The translations under genes and the position numbers were made by a program. Shown here piece by piece: positions 16,253 to 25,000 of a stretch of DNA of 64,000 bases (position 1 is the first letter of the stretch; each line of letters begins with the position of its first letter). Under the pieces are notes generated by a model. That model was not told the origin of the DNA. It ran no database searches and was given only the letters and a program-made list of their open reading frames with translations. The DNA lies in assembly GCF_005222815.1 (NCBI RefSeq), contig NZ_STGB01000001.1:744001-808000 (forward strand). Reading direction: 5' to 3'. This DNA comes from Roseomonas sp. AR75 (GTDB lineage: Bacteria; Pseudomonadota; Alphaproteobacteria; Acetobacterales; Acetobacteraceae).

Positions 16253-17788
16253 TCAGGCGACCACCTCGATCTTCGCAAACAGGGGCGCCGGCGGTGGCAG
16301 GGCGATGCCGCCAGGGAGCGGCGTGGCAAGGGCTTCGAGCCCCCTCGCCTCCTCCGGCACGCCGAGCTGGTCCAGCAGCTTCGCCATGCTGCCGGGCATG
16401 AAGGGCTGCAGCAGCGTGGCGAAGACGCGGAGCGCGTCGTGCAGTTGGCGCAGCACGGCCTCCATCCGCACGGGGTCGGTCTTCTTCAGTGCCCAGGGTG
16501 CCTCGACGGTGATGTAGCCATTCGCTTCCCGCGCTGCGGCCATCACGGCTTCCAGCGCCAGGTGGAATTCCTGCCGGTCGAGATGCGCGCCGACCTGGGC
16601 GGGCAGCGCATCGACCAGCGCGCCAAGGCCCGCATCCGCCGTCGTCCGGGCGGCGGGCGGCGGAAGCTTCGCATCGCAGTTCCGCTGGATCAGCGACAGC
16701 GTTCTGTTTGCAAGATTCCCGAGCGCGTTTGCCAACTCGCCATTGTTCCGCCCGATCAGCGCGGCGCGGGAGAAATCGCCGTCCTGGCCAAAGGGCACCT
16801 CGCGCAGCAGGAAGTAGCGGATCGGGTCCAGGCCGAACTCCGCCACAAGCACCACGGGGTCGATGACATTGCCCAGCGATTTCGAGATCTTCTGGCCCTC
16901 GTTGGTCCACCAGCCATGGGCGAAGACGCGCTGCGGCGGGGCGATCCCGGCGGCCATCAGGAAGGCCGGCCAGTAGATCGCATGGAAACGCACGATATCC
17001 TTGCCAACGAAGTGGATGTCCGCCGGCCACCACTTCTCGAATGCCGCAGGATCAGCGGGATAGCCGGCGGCCGTGATGTAGTTTGTCAGCGCATCCAGCC
17101 AGACATACATCACATGCGCGTCGTCGCCCGGCACCGGCACGCCCCAGCGGAAGGAGGTGCGGCTGATCGAGAGGTCGCCGAGGCCCGACTTCACGAAGGC
17201 AATCACTTCGTTGCGCCGGCTCGCGGGCAGGATGAAATCGGGGTTGGCCTCGTAATGCGCCAGCAGCCGGTCCTGCCAGGCGGACAGGCGGAAGAAGTAG
17301 GAAGGCTCCTTCACCCAGGCGACCGGCGCCCCGCTCGGCGCATACTTCACCCCGTCCCGCTCGGTGAGTTCGTCCGGCCCGTAAAACGCCTCGTCGCGCA
17401 CCGCGTACCAGCCCTCGTAATGGCCGAGATAGATCTCGCCATTCGCCGCCAGCTTCTCCCAGAGGGCGGCGCAGGCCAGCTTGTGGCGGTCCTCGGTGGT
17501 GCGGATGAAGTCGTCGATCGACAGGCCCATGGTCACGGCCAGGTCGCGGAAATGCTGGCTCACCTGGTCGCAAAAGGCCTGAGGCTCCATGCCGGCGTCC
17601 TGCGCGGCCTTCTCCACCTTCTGCCCGTGCTCGTCGGTGCCGGTGAGGAAGAAGACCTCCCTGCCCTCCAGCCGGCGCCAGCGCGCCAGCACATCGGCCG
17701 CCAGCGAGGTATAGGCGTGGCCGATATGGGGCTTGTCGTTGACGTAGTAGATCGGCGTCGTGATGAAGCAGGGCCGGCTTTGGGGCAC
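16253..17788 (-). CDS. metG: Methionyl-tRNA synthetase
   Basis: Class I synthetase with HIGH motif in YYVNDKPHIGHAYTSLAADV and KMSKS as KISKSLGNVIDP; WWTNEGQ and the GTDEHGQK loop are methionine-enzyme features. The segment after RDEAFYGPDELTERDGVKYAPSG lacks the CxxC zinc knuckles, placing it in the compact zinc-less bacterial type found in alphaproteobacteria. There is no C-terminal EMAP/tRNA-binding domain, giving 511 residues. The start is GTG at 17788. It charges initiator and elongator tRNA-Met. It lies between holB and tatD on the same strand with short spacing, in the usual alphaproteobacterial order. Confidence 0.95.
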   Translation of the reverse strand: MPQSRPCFITTPIYYVNDKPHIGHAYTSLAADVLARWRRLEGREVFFLTGTDEHGQKVEKAAQDAGMEPQAFCDQVSQHFRDLAVTMGLSIDDFIRTTEDRHKLACAALWEKLAANGEIYLGHYEGWYAVRDEAFYGPDELTERDGVKYAPSGAPVAWVKEPSYFFRLSAWQDRLLAHYEANPDFILPASRRNEVIAFVKSGLGDLSISRTSFRWGVPVPGDDAHVMYVWLDALTNYITAAGYPADPAAFEKWWPADIHFVGKDIVRFHAIYWPAFLMAAGIAPPQRVFAHGWWTNEGQKISKSLGNVIDPVVLVAEFGLDPIRYFLLREVPFGQDGDFSRAALIGRNNGELANALGNLANRTLSLIQRNCDAKLPPPAARTTADAGLGALVDALPAQVGAHLDRQEFHLALEAVMAAAREANGYITVEAPWALKKTDPVRMEAVLRQLHDALRVFATLLQPFMPGSMAKLLDQLGVPEEARGLEALATPLPGGIALPPPAPLFAKIEVVA

Positions 17789-17816
17789 GGGGGTCTTCCG
17801 GGTTCTGCCGCCGGGC

Positions 17817-18878
17817 TCAGCGCCGCGGTGGGGAGAGCCAGCCGAGGGCGGTCAATACGGCCTGCTTGCGGTCGAGGCTCAGCACGTCCGTCTCGGCGGC
17901 GAGGCGGCCGAGGCTATCCCACAGGGTGGACCACTCGGCAAGCGGACGGATCGCGAGCCACCCGGGCGCCGCGGCATCGCCCCGCGCCGCGCGCCGAACG
18001 GCGCCGGAAATCTCCCGCCTGAGCAGGGCCATGAAGGTGACGAAGGCGCTGCCGTCGCGCTTCGCGGCCACCTGGTCGGCCACGGTATGCCAGCGCCGCC
18101 GGTCGCCGCCGGCGAGTCCCGCCAGCACTGCGTCCACCAGTTCCTGCAGCGCCAGCCCCTCGCCCTCGGCCAGCGACAGCGCCTGGCCGGGCGATCCCTC
18201 CGCGATGGCGGCCAGCCTTGCGCGATCCGCAGCGGGCATCTCCGGGCGCTGCCGGGCCAGCACGGCCTGGGTCTCGGCCAGATCGAGCGGCGCGAGATCG
18301 AGCCGCCGGCAGCGGCTGCGGATGGTCGGCAGCAGCCGGTCGGGCGCGGGCGTGGTCAGCAACAGCACGGCCCGCGGCGGCGGTTCCTCCAGCGTCTTGA
18401 GCAGGGCGTTGGCGGATTCGCCGCGCATCGTCTCCGCGCCATCCACCAGCACGACGCGCCAGCCGCCCTCGCCCGGTGTCAGCGCCAGCCTGTTGATGAC
18501 CGTGCGCACCTCGTCGATCTTGATCAGCGCCTTCACGCCGGTCCCCGCCTCGGGCCGCAGCACGAACATGTCGGCATGGCTACCGGCCGCGACGCGGCGG
18601 AATACGGCGTTTTCCGGCGGGAGATGCAGCGGTGGCGCGCCCGGCGTGGCCGGTCGCCCGGCGCCGCCGGCCAGCAGCCAGCGCGCGAACCGATAGGCCA
18701 GCGTCGCCTTGCCGATCCCCGGCGGCCCGGCCAGCAGCCAGGCATGCGGCAGACGGCCGGATCGCGCCGCCGCCTCCAGCGTGGCGGCCGCGTGCTCGTG
18801 GCCGATCAGGTCGGGGTTGGCGCGGACCGGAAGGTCCTCATCCTCCTCGAAGACGACCGGCTTCGGCACCCGCGCCAC
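17817..18878 (-). CDS. holB: DNA polymerase III subunit delta'
   Basis: The AAA+ clamp-loader fold shows LIGHEHAAATLEAAARSGRLPHAWLLAGPPGIGKATLAYRFA (Walker A GPPGIGKAT) and LVDGAETMRGESANALLKTLEEPPPRAVLLLTT, the diagnostic delta' sensor-1 block ALLKTLEEPP. Delta' is the stator of the clamp loader and helps load the beta clamp. GTG start at 18878; the C-terminal collar domain (residues about 220-353) is complete. Only 4 nt separate it from tmk upstream, an arrangement conserved across proteobacteria. Most homologues have lost ATPase function, yet this one keeps a near-intact Walker A. Confidence 0.93.
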   Translation of the reverse strand: MARVPKPVVFEEDEDLPVRANPDLIGHEHAAATLEAAARSGRLPHAWLLAGPPGIGKATLAYRFARWLLAGGAGRPATPGAPPLHLPPENAVFRRVAAGSHADMFVLRPEAGTGVKALIKIDEVRTVINRLALTPGEGGWRVVLVDGAETMRGESANALLKTLEEPPPRAVLLLTTPAPDRLLPTIRSRCRRLDLAPLDLAETQAVLARQRPEMPAADRARLAAIAEGSPGQALSLAEGEGLALQELVDAVLAGLAGGDRRRWHTVADQVAAKRDGSAFVTFMALLRREISGAVRRAARGDAAAPGWLAIRPLAEWSTLWDSLGRLAAETDVLSLDRKQAVLTALGWLSPPRR

Positions 18879-18882
18879 GGCG

Positions 18883-19512
18883 TCAGGCTACCCGGCCGAG
18901 CCGCGCCGCGACGGTGGCGAGGATGTCGGCAAAGACCGTCTCGGCCGGTCGCGCCGCGTCGAGCACGGCGCAGCGCTGCGGTTCCGCCGCGGCGATGGCC
19001 AGGAAGCCCGCGCGCACCCGGGCGTGGAAGCCTGCATCGAGGCGTTCGTAGCGATCCGCCGCGGCGCCGCGCCGCATGGCGCGCGCCATGCCGGCCTCGG
19101 GCGGGATGTCGAGGATCAGGGTCAGGTCCGGCGCCAGCCCTTCCAGCGCCAGATCGGCGAGCTTCGCATAGACCTCTCCCGGCACACCCTGGCCATGGCA
19201 CTGATAGGCGCGGGTGGAATCGGCGAAGCGGTCGCAGACCACCCAGAGGCCCGCCTGCAGCGCCGGGCGGATGCTGGCCACCACATGCTCCCGCCGCGCG
19301 GCGAACATCATCATGGCCTCCGCCACCGGGTCGAAGCCCTGGCCCTCCAGCAGCACGCGCCGGATCGCCTCCGCGCCCGCGGAGCCGCCGGGCTCGCGCG
19401 TCAGCAGCACCGGCAGCCCCTGCCCCGCCAGATGCGCGGCCAAGCGCCGCGCCTGGGTGGACTTCCCGCCGCCTTCCCCGCCTTCGAAGGTGATGAAGCG
19501 GCCGGAACTCAA
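18883..19512 (-). CDS. tmk: Thymidylate kinase
   Basis: P-loop FEGGEGGGKSTQARRLAAHL, the DR(F/Y) substrate motif in VVCDRFADSTRAYQ, the TREPGG motif and the LID (PPEAGMARAMRRGAAADRYE) identify a dTMP kinase, which makes dTDP for DNA synthesis. TTG start at 19512 overlaps the stop of the upstream small coiled-coil gene as TTGA, so translation is coupled. The 209-residue length is standard. It is co-transcribed with holB downstream. Confidence 0.94.
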   Translation of the reverse strand: MSSGRFITFEGGEGGGKSTQARRLAAHLAGQGLPVLLTREPGGSAGAEAIRRVLLEGQGFDPVAEAMMMFAARREHVVASIRPALQAGLWVVCDRFADSTRAYQCHGQGVPGEVYAKLADLALEGLAPDLTLILDIPPEAGMARAMRRGAAADRYERLDAGFHARVRAGFLAIAAAEPQRCAVLDAARPAETVFADILATVAARLGRVA

Positions 19513-19742
19513 GAGGCTATGTCGAGCCGACGCTCGATGCGCTCCACGCGATCGGTCAGCCGGTCCATGCGCGCCGACATATGCGCATCGGCCTCCGCGA
19601 GATGCGCGAGTTCCCGGCGGACGGCGGCGAGGCCAGGCTCCACGGCGGTCAGACGGTCCTTCACGTCGCGCATGTCCTGGCGGAGAGCACCGACGTCGCC
19701 CCGGATGGCGCGAAGATGCTCAAGGACGAGGTTGTCGCTCAT
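19509..19742 (-). CDS. Small coiled-coil protein
   Basis: A 77-residue product, MSDNLVLEHLRAIRGDVGAL followed by heptad-rich sequence (DMRDVKDRLTAVEPGLAAVRR, DAHMSARMDRLTDRVERIER), predicted to be one long amphipathic coiled coil with no signal or membrane segment. I do not recognise a specific function; similar short coiled coils occur widely in Acetobacteraceae. The stop overlaps the tmk start (TTGA) and the start lies 20 nt from the dacA stop, so it bridges dacA and tmk on the same transcript. It could oligomerise or be a partner of a neighbouring product; this is inference. Confidence 0.72.
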   Translation of the reverse strand: MSDNLVLEHLRAIRGDVGALRQDMRDVKDRLTAVEPGLAAVRRELAHLAEADAHMSARMDRLTDRVERIERRLDIAS

Positions 19743-19762
19743 GCCGGCAATGTAATGCGACC

Positions 19763-20968
19763 TCAGCCGCCGAACCAGCGCCCGACCACGGCTGGTATGC
19801 GCGAGATCAGGCCGAGCCGCTCGATATCGGCCCCGGCGATCAGGGCCACCTCCATCTCCGGCACGCCCTGGCCGCTCACCAGCAGCTTGCCCAGCTCCTG
19901 CCCCTTCGCCACCGGCGCGGTGACCGGCGCGTCGTAGCGCACCCGGGCCTGCAGGCTGCGCCGCCATTGCCGCGGCATGGTCAGGATCAGGTCGCGCCCG
20001 GCCACCAGCGGCACGGTGGATCGCTCGCCGAGATAGACCGGCACCTCCTCCACCGTCTCCGCCGCGCGGAACATCACGACGTTGTCGAACTCCCGGAAGC
20101 CCCATTCCAGCAGCCGCTCGCTCTCCTCGGCGCGGGCGCGCATGGAGGGCAGGCCGTTGAGCACCAGGATCAGCCGGCGCTCGCCGCGCTGCGCGCTGGC
20201 GGTCAGGCCATAGCCGGCTTCCTCGGTGTGACCGGTCTTCAGGCCATCCGCGCCCGGCACGCGGGCCAGGGCCGGGTTCCGGTTCTCCTGCGTGATGTCG
20301 TTCCAGCGGAAGCTGCGCTCGTTGTAGATGCGGTAGTATTCGGGGAAGTCCACGATGATCCGGCGTGCCAGCGTCGCCAAGTCGCGCGCGGTCATCCGGT
20401 GCTCAGGGTCGGGCCAGCCCGTGGAATTGCGGAAGGTGCTGTTCCGAAGGCCGATGCGCCGCGCATACTCGTTCATCAGCTCCGCGAATTGCTGCTCGGA
20501 GCCGGCGATCCCCTCGGCGAGCACGATGCAGGCGTCGTTGCCGGACTGCACGATGACGCCGCGGGTCAGGTTCTCCACGCTGATCTGCGTGCCGATCTGC
20601 ACGAACATCTTGGACCCGCCCATCCGCCAGGCGCGCTCGCTGACCGGAAGCTGCTGGTCCATGGTGAGGCGCCCCTGCTTCAGCAGGTCGAAGACCACGT
20701 ACATGGTCATCAGCTTCGACATGGAACTCGGCGGCATGCGCTCGTCCGGGTTCTTCTCGAGCAGCACCGCGCCGGTGTCGAAATCCAGCATCAGCACCTG
20801 CCTGGCCACCACGTCGATCGGCCCGAGCGGGCTGCTCGCCGGCGTGGAGGGCGGCGCGGCGGGCGCGGCCTGGCGCTGCGGCCGGCGCTGCTGCGCCAGC
20901 GCGGGCGTGGCAATCAGGGGGCTGCCGGCAAGGCCCGCGGCAGCCAGCATCACGTCACGACGGCGCAT
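19763..20968 (-). CDS. dacA: D-alanyl-D-alanine carboxypeptidase (penicillin-binding protein 5/6 type)
   Basis: The three active-site motifs are present: SxxK in PPSSMSKLMTMY, SxN in VQSGNDACIVLAEG and KTG in DGLKTGHTEEAGYGL. An N-terminal signal (RRRDVMLAAAGLAGSPLIATPALA) and the C-terminal beta domain (VRYDAPVTAPVAKGQELGKLLV) match DacA/DacC-type low-molecular-mass PBPs, which trim the terminal D-Ala of peptidoglycan stem peptides in the periplasm. The ATG at 20968 is chosen because it puts the Arg pair at the start of the signal; an upstream extension adds 14 unconserved residues. The final residues end in FGG without an obvious amphipathic anchor. Confidence 0.93.
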   Translation of the reverse strand: MRRRDVMLAAAGLAGSPLIATPALAQQRRPQRQAAPAAPPSTPASSPLGPIDVVARQVLMLDFDTGAVLLEKNPDERMPPSSMSKLMTMYVVFDLLKQGRLTMDQQLPVSERAWRMGGSKMFVQIGTQISVENLTRGVIVQSGNDACIVLAEGIAGSEQQFAELMNEYARRIGLRNSTFRNSTGWPDPEHRMTARDLATLARRIIVDFPEYYRIYNERSFRWNDITQENRNPALARVPGADGLKTGHTEEAGYGLTASAQRGERRLILVLNGLPSMRARAEESERLLEWGFREFDNVVMFRAAETVEEVPVYLGERSTVPLVAGRDLILTMPRQWRRSLQARVRYDAPVTAPVAKGQELGKLLVSGQGVPEMEVALIAGADIERLGLISRIPAVVGRWFGG

Positions 20969-21019
20969 CGCCCAACCCCTAAGGTTCGCCCCGGCGGCGC
21001 GGCGCGGCACGACTCGCGC

Positions 21020-21922
21020 TCACTCCACCAGGATCCGTGCTTCCGATACGCCGGCGCGGCGGGTCCGCTCAAGCGCGCGATCGGCCTCCGCCACGCTGGC
21101 GAGCGGGCCGATGCGCACGCGGAAGCTCTGCCGCCCGCGCGGGCCGATGGCCTCGACGAAGCCGCCGATGCGCGCGGCCTGCTGCTGCGCCAGGTCGCGC
21201 CGGCCGAAGGTCGCCGTCTCCACATAGAGGCGGCCGGGCTGCGCCGGCACGCGGTTCACGCGCTCCGGCAGCCTTGCCGGTGGCGCCGTGGGCGCGGCGC
21301 CCTCCACAGCGCCGGCCGATGCCGGCATCGGCAGCGGCCGCGCTTCGCGCAGCCGGCCCGCCTGGGCCGCGCCCGGCGGTGGCGCCAGATCCTCCCGCTG
21401 CACGGCGCCGACGGGCGCCGTGGCGACGGCCAGGCGCGGCGCCTCCTCGCTGGGCAGTCCGGCGGCAAGCGCCCGGCTCGGCTCCGTCACCACCGCGATC
21501 CGCACCTGCGCCACCTGCCCCGGGCGCAGCCCGAGCAGTTCGGCGGCCCGGCGCGAGAGGCCGACAACGCGGCCCGGATCGGGCGGGCCGCGGTCGTTCA
21601 CCCGCACCTCCGTCTCCAGCCCGGTCTGCAGGTTGGTCACGCGCAGGATGGCCGGAAGCTGCAGCGTGCGATGTGCGGCGGTGAGCGCGGCGGGATCGTA
21701 GATCTCGCCATTGGCCGTGCGGCGCCCCGCGCGGGGGTCGGCGATCACGCTGGCCAGCCCGGTCTGCACCAGGCCGAAATCCTCGCGTGGGTAGGACCAT
21801 ACGCCGCCCAGCTCATACGGCGTGCCAACCATGTAGCGCGGCTGCGGCGTGGGCGCCGGGGCGCAACCGGCGAGGCCGGCCAGCAGCGCCAGCGCCAGGA
21901 TGGGGCGGCCTGACCCGGCCAT
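21020..21922 (-). CDS. rlpA: RlpA-family septal ring lytic transglycosylase (lipoprotein)
   Basis: The signal MAGSGRPILALALLAGLAGC has a lipobox (LAGC), so the mature protein is lipidated at Cys20. The double-psi beta-barrel has the RlpA signature TANGEIYDPAALTAAHRTL and VRVNDRGPPDPGRVVGLSRRAAELLG. The last 75 residues (RLYVETATFGRRDLAQQQAARI onward) are an SPOR domain that binds denuded septal glycan. RlpA cleaves such glycans to help daughter-cell separation. It sits 51 nt upstream of dacA on the same strand, with an MltB-like enzyme just upstream, forming a three-gene wall-remodelling set. A Pro/Ala-rich linker joins barrel and SPOR. Confidence 0.9.
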   Translation of the reverse strand: MAGSGRPILALALLAGLAGCAPAPTPQPRYMVGTPYELGGVWSYPREDFGLVQTGLASVIADPRAGRRTANGEIYDPAALTAAHRTLQLPAILRVTNLQTGLETEVRVNDRGPPDPGRVVGLSRRAAELLGLRPGQVAQVRIAVVTEPSRALAAGLPSEEAPRLAVATAPVGAVQREDLAPPPGAAQAGRLREARPLPMPASAGAVEGAAPTAPPARLPERVNRVPAQPGRLYVETATFGRRDLAQQQAARIGGFVEAIGPRGRQSFRVRIGPLASVAEADRALERTRRAGVSEARILVE

Positions 21923-21927
21923 GCGGG

Positions 21928-22893
21928 TCACCCCACGCGGTCGGAGAGCAGGCCGACGACCAGGGCGTAGAAGTCGGAGGGGTTGTAGCGCCGGATGACG
22001 TTGAAGTTGGGATACACCGCGAAGGCCTGACCGCCCGCCCCACCCGGCAGCAGGATCGCGGTGGGCAGGTCGAGGGCCGGCATCGCCGCGCCATCGGGCC
22101 GCCGCACCCCCATCCTGATCCACTCGCGCAGCGGGCGGCGGTTGTCGCGGCCCGCATCTCCGGGGTTGAAGCCGGCCGGCAGCAGCACCTCCCGGCCCCA
22201 CAGCTCCTCCTCCCGCCAGCCGGACCGGGCGAGGTAGTTCGCGATCGAGCCCAGCGCGTCCGCGCGGTTCTCCCAGATGTCGCGCCGTCCATCGCCATCC
22301 ATGTCCACGGCGAGCCGGTCGAAGTTGGAGGGCATGAACTGCGGATGCCCCATCGCGCCTGCCCAGGAGCCGCGCATGCGGTCCGGCGTGGTGTGGCCGG
22401 CATCAAGGATCTTCAGCGCGGCGATCAGCTCGTTGCGGAAGTAGCTGGCGCGCCTGCCATCCCAGGCCAGCGTGGCCAGGCTCTGGATCACGTTCATGTT
22501 GCCGGTGAAGCCGCCGTAATTCGTCTCCAGCCCCCAGATCGCCACGACGATGCGCGGCGAGACCTTGTAGCGCGCCTGCACCGCCTCCAGCGTCGCGCGG
22601 TTGTCGGCGAAGGCGCGGCGGCCGCCATCGATGCGCGCCTGGGACAGGCGGGCGTCGCGATACTGCTCCCAGGTCTGGGTGAATTCCGGCTGGCGGCGGT
22701 CGAGTTCCAGCACGCGCTCATTCGGGCGCAGGCCGGTCAGCGCCCGCCGCAGCGTCGCATCGGAGACGCCGGCGCGCCGCGCATCCGCGCGCACGCCCTG
22801 CAGGAAGGCCTCGAAGCTCTGCGTCGCCGCGCCGGCCGCCGCCGGCGGCAGGGCGAGCGTGGCGGTCAGCAGGAATCGCCGGGTCATGGACAT
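21928..22893 (-). CDS. Lytic murein transglycosylase, MltB family
   Basis: A signal peptide (MSMTRRFLLTATLALPPAAAGAA) is followed by the MltB fold: ARYKVSPRIVVAIWGLETNYGGFTG contains the catalytic Glu in the ETNYG motif. AGAMGHPQFMPSNFDRLAVDMDGDGRRDIWENRADALGSIANYLARSGW is the EF-hand-like Ca-binding segment and the peptidoglycan-binding helices typical of family 3 transglycosylases. These enzymes cleave MurNAc-GlcNAc to form 1,6-anhydro ends. The lipobox seen in MltB itself is absent, so this is a soluble periplasmic form. It is 5 nt from rlpA and transcribed with it. Confidence 0.92.
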   Translation of the reverse strand: MSMTRRFLLTATLALPPAAAGAATQSFEAFLQGVRADARRAGVSDATLRRALTGLRPNERVLELDRRQPEFTQTWEQYRDARLSQARIDGGRRAFADNRATLEAVQARYKVSPRIVVAIWGLETNYGGFTGNMNVIQSLATLAWDGRRASYFRNELIAALKILDAGHTTPDRMRGSWAGAMGHPQFMPSNFDRLAVDMDGDGRRDIWENRADALGSIANYLARSGWREEELWGREVLLPAGFNPGDAGRDNRRPLREWIRMGVRRPDGAAMPALDLPTAILLPGGAGGQAFAVYPNFNVIRRYNPSDFYALVVGLLSDRVG

Positions 22894-23076
22894 GGCGGCT
22901 GGATGCCACAGCGGCGCCCGCCAGGGCAAACGCGGAGGCAGGCGCTGGGCCGTGGGACAGGCCGCACAGCGACGGCACATGCCGCGCGTGACGGGGGGAT
23001 CACGGGATCCTTACCGTCCGTGTGACTGCCGCCACCCTGCCATTGCAGCAAGCACGCGCCTGCCGAGGAGACGCCC

Positions 23077-24765
23077 ATGCGCCAAGCCGCGATCGCCGCC
23101 GTGCTCGCCGCCGGGTGCCTGGCCTGCGCCGCGACGCCGGCGCTGGCGCAGGGCAGCGACGCGGACACGATCGCCGAGCTGCGGCGCCAGCTGGAGGCGA
23201 TGCAGCGCCGGCTGGAGGCGCTGGAGGCGCGCCAGACCCAGGCGGCGCCCGTACCCCTCCGCGCCGCGGCGCCGACCACCACGCCGACGCCCCGCCCTGC
23301 CCCGGCCGCGCGCAGTGCCGCGGCGCCGCGCCCTGCGCGGAGCGCGCGCCCAGTCGAACCGGCTGCGTCCACGGCAACGGTGCCGGCCACTCCCGCGCCC
23401 TCGCCCGAGGCGGTGCAGGAGGCTGCGCGCCAGGCGGGACGCGAGGCCGCGATCGAGGCGCTGCGCTCCGACCTGCCGGGCATCGCCTTCCGCGTACCGG
23501 GCACCGAGACGCAGGTGCGGCTGTATGGCTTCGTGAAGCTGACCTCCTGGCGCGACTTCGACAGCCGCAACCAGACCGATGCGCCGGCGCCGGCCCTCAC
23601 GCCGCTGCAGGGCAGCGTGGCCGCGCTGCAGGGCGGCGACTACGGCATGACCGCGCGGTTCAGCCGCTTCGGCGTCGATACCCGCAGCGAGACCGGTTGG
23701 GGGCGGGTGGAGACGCGGCTGGAGGGCGATTTCGGCGGCGGCCCGCCGACCTCCAACAACGCCGTCTTTCGCCTGCGCCAGGCCTTCGCGGAGCTGACTT
23801 TCCCGGATGGCGACTGGCGCGTGCTGATCGGCCAGGCCAACAGCCTGTGGAACGAGGGGCTGTACGAGACGATCATCGACGCCACCAACCTGAACCAGTC
23901 CTTCATCCGCCAGGCGCAGCTCCGCCTGACGCGGGTGTGGTCCGATCCGGGCTCCGGCCGCACCATCACGGGCCAGGTCGCGCTGGAGGCGCCGGACACC
24001 AACTACGTCGCGGTGAACGGGCTGGTGACGCCGACGCAGAACTCCGACGGTAGCGCCAGCCCCGCGATCAACACCGCGCCCGACCTGCATGCCCGCCTGA
24101 CCTGGCGGCAGGATGGCTGGGAAGGCGTGCTGCGCGGCATGCTGCGCCAGCTCTCCATCAACACGAGCGGCACCACCGCCCCCGCGCCGCAGGGCGAGCA
24201 GGATACGCTGGGCTGGGGCGTGGCGGGGCATGTGCGCATGCCCATGCGAGTGATCGGCGGCTGGTTCGGCCCGGACGAGCTGGTCGGCGGCGCCTTCGTC
24301 GGCCAGGGCATCGGCCGCTACCTGTTCGGCAACTCCGGCGGCTCCGACGCCATCACCAATCTCGGCCTGCCCGCCGCCGCGACCGGCTTCGACATGGAGG
24401 CGATCCCGACCTGGGGGCTGACCGCGGCCTATCGCCGCTTCTGGACAACGCAGCTGCGCAGCAACTTCGTCTATTCCTGGGCGAAGCTGGATTACCCGGA
24501 CTATGCGGCACAGTTCACGCCGGGCTCGGCGGCGGCGACCTCGCTGAACGACCAGCTGCAGCAGGTCTTCGCCAACCTGATCTGGAGCCCCTTCTCGACG
24601 CTGCGCGCGGACGGCACCGTGGATACCGGCTGGCTCGATCTCGGCATCGAGTATCTCTACACGCGGCGCGACCTGTATGGCGGCGCGGCGGCGGCGATGG
24701 GGGCGGGCGGGATCGGGCACGGCATCCAGAACCGCGTGCTGGTCGGCGCGATCGCCCGCTTCTGA
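23077..24765 (+). CDS. DcaP-like trimeric outer-membrane porin (first copy)
   Basis: The 562-residue protein has a Sec signal (MRQAAIAAVLAAGCLACAATPALA), a short coiled coil (DTIAELRRQLEAMQRRLEALEARQ) that in DcaP porins protrudes into the periplasm, a Pro/Ala linker, then a 16-strand-type barrel starting at VRLYGFVKLTSWRDFDSRNQ. The barrel ends with aromatic GIQNRVLVGAIARF, matching the C-terminal Phe required for outer-membrane insertion. DcaP porins take up dicarboxylates and other small anions. GAGGAG lies just upstream as ribosome-binding site. A second paralog is at 61742-63409. Substrate is not inferable. Confidence 0.88.
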   Translation: MRQAAIAAVLAAGCLACAATPALAQGSDADTIAELRRQLEAMQRRLEALEARQTQAAPVPLRAAAPTTTPTPRPAPAARSAAAPRPARSARPVEPAASTATVPATPAPSPEAVQEAARQAGREAAIEALRSDLPGIAFRVPGTETQVRLYGFVKLTSWRDFDSRNQTDAPAPALTPLQGSVAALQGGDYGMTARFSRFGVDTRSETGWGRVETRLEGDFGGGPPTSNNAVFRLRQAFAELTFPDGDWRVLIGQANSLWNEGLYETIIDATNLNQSFIRQAQLRLTRVWSDPGSGRTITGQVALEAPDTNYVAVNGLVTPTQNSDGSASPAINTAPDLHARLTWRQDGWEGVLRGMLRQLSINTSGTTAPAPQGEQDTLGWGVAGHVRMPMRVIGGWFGPDELVGGAFVGQGIGRYLFGNSGGSDAITNLGLPAAATGFDMEAIPTWGLTAAYRRFWTTQLRSNFVYSWAKLDYPDYAAQFTPGSAAATSLNDQLQQVFANLIWSPFSTLRADGTVDTGWLDLGIEYLYTRRDLYGGAAAAMGAGGIGHGIQNRVLVGAIARF

Positions 24766-24818
24766 GCGGGGCTTGCCTCTTCCGGCAGGTGCGGCGGCCG
24801 CGCTATGCCGTGCCGGCG

Positions 24819-24908
24819 GGATGGGTGGCCGAGTGGTTTAAGGCAGCGGTCTTGAAAACCGCCGTGGGTTCACGCCCACCGTGGGTTCGAATCCCACCCC
24901 ATCCGCCA
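24819..24908 (+). tRNA. tRNA-Ser (anticodon UGA)
   Basis: A 90-nt class II tRNA. GGATGGG pairs with CCCATCC in the acceptor stem. D-arm GGCCGAGTGGTTTAAGGC is followed by the anticodon arm CGGTCTTGAAAACCG with TGA anticodon in CTTGAAA. A long variable arm (GTGGGTTCACGCCCAC) precedes the T-arm GTGGGTTCGAATCCCAC. CCA is encoded at 24906-24908. The long variable arm and UGA anticodon identify serine, reading UCA and related codons. Confidence 0.96.
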
Positions 24909-25000
24909 GGTCCGCCGTTTCGGGACCGGTATCGACACGGAATGCCACGGGCTGGTATGCGGCGATCCGGATGCGGGCTGTCCCCGAACCTGTACGCGCC

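Noticed and set aside
24881..25000. Start of the beta-barrel gene inside tRNA-Ser
   Set aside because: The open frame begins in the tRNA T-arm; starts at 24971 or 25001, ahead of a sensible signal peptide, are far more plausible.
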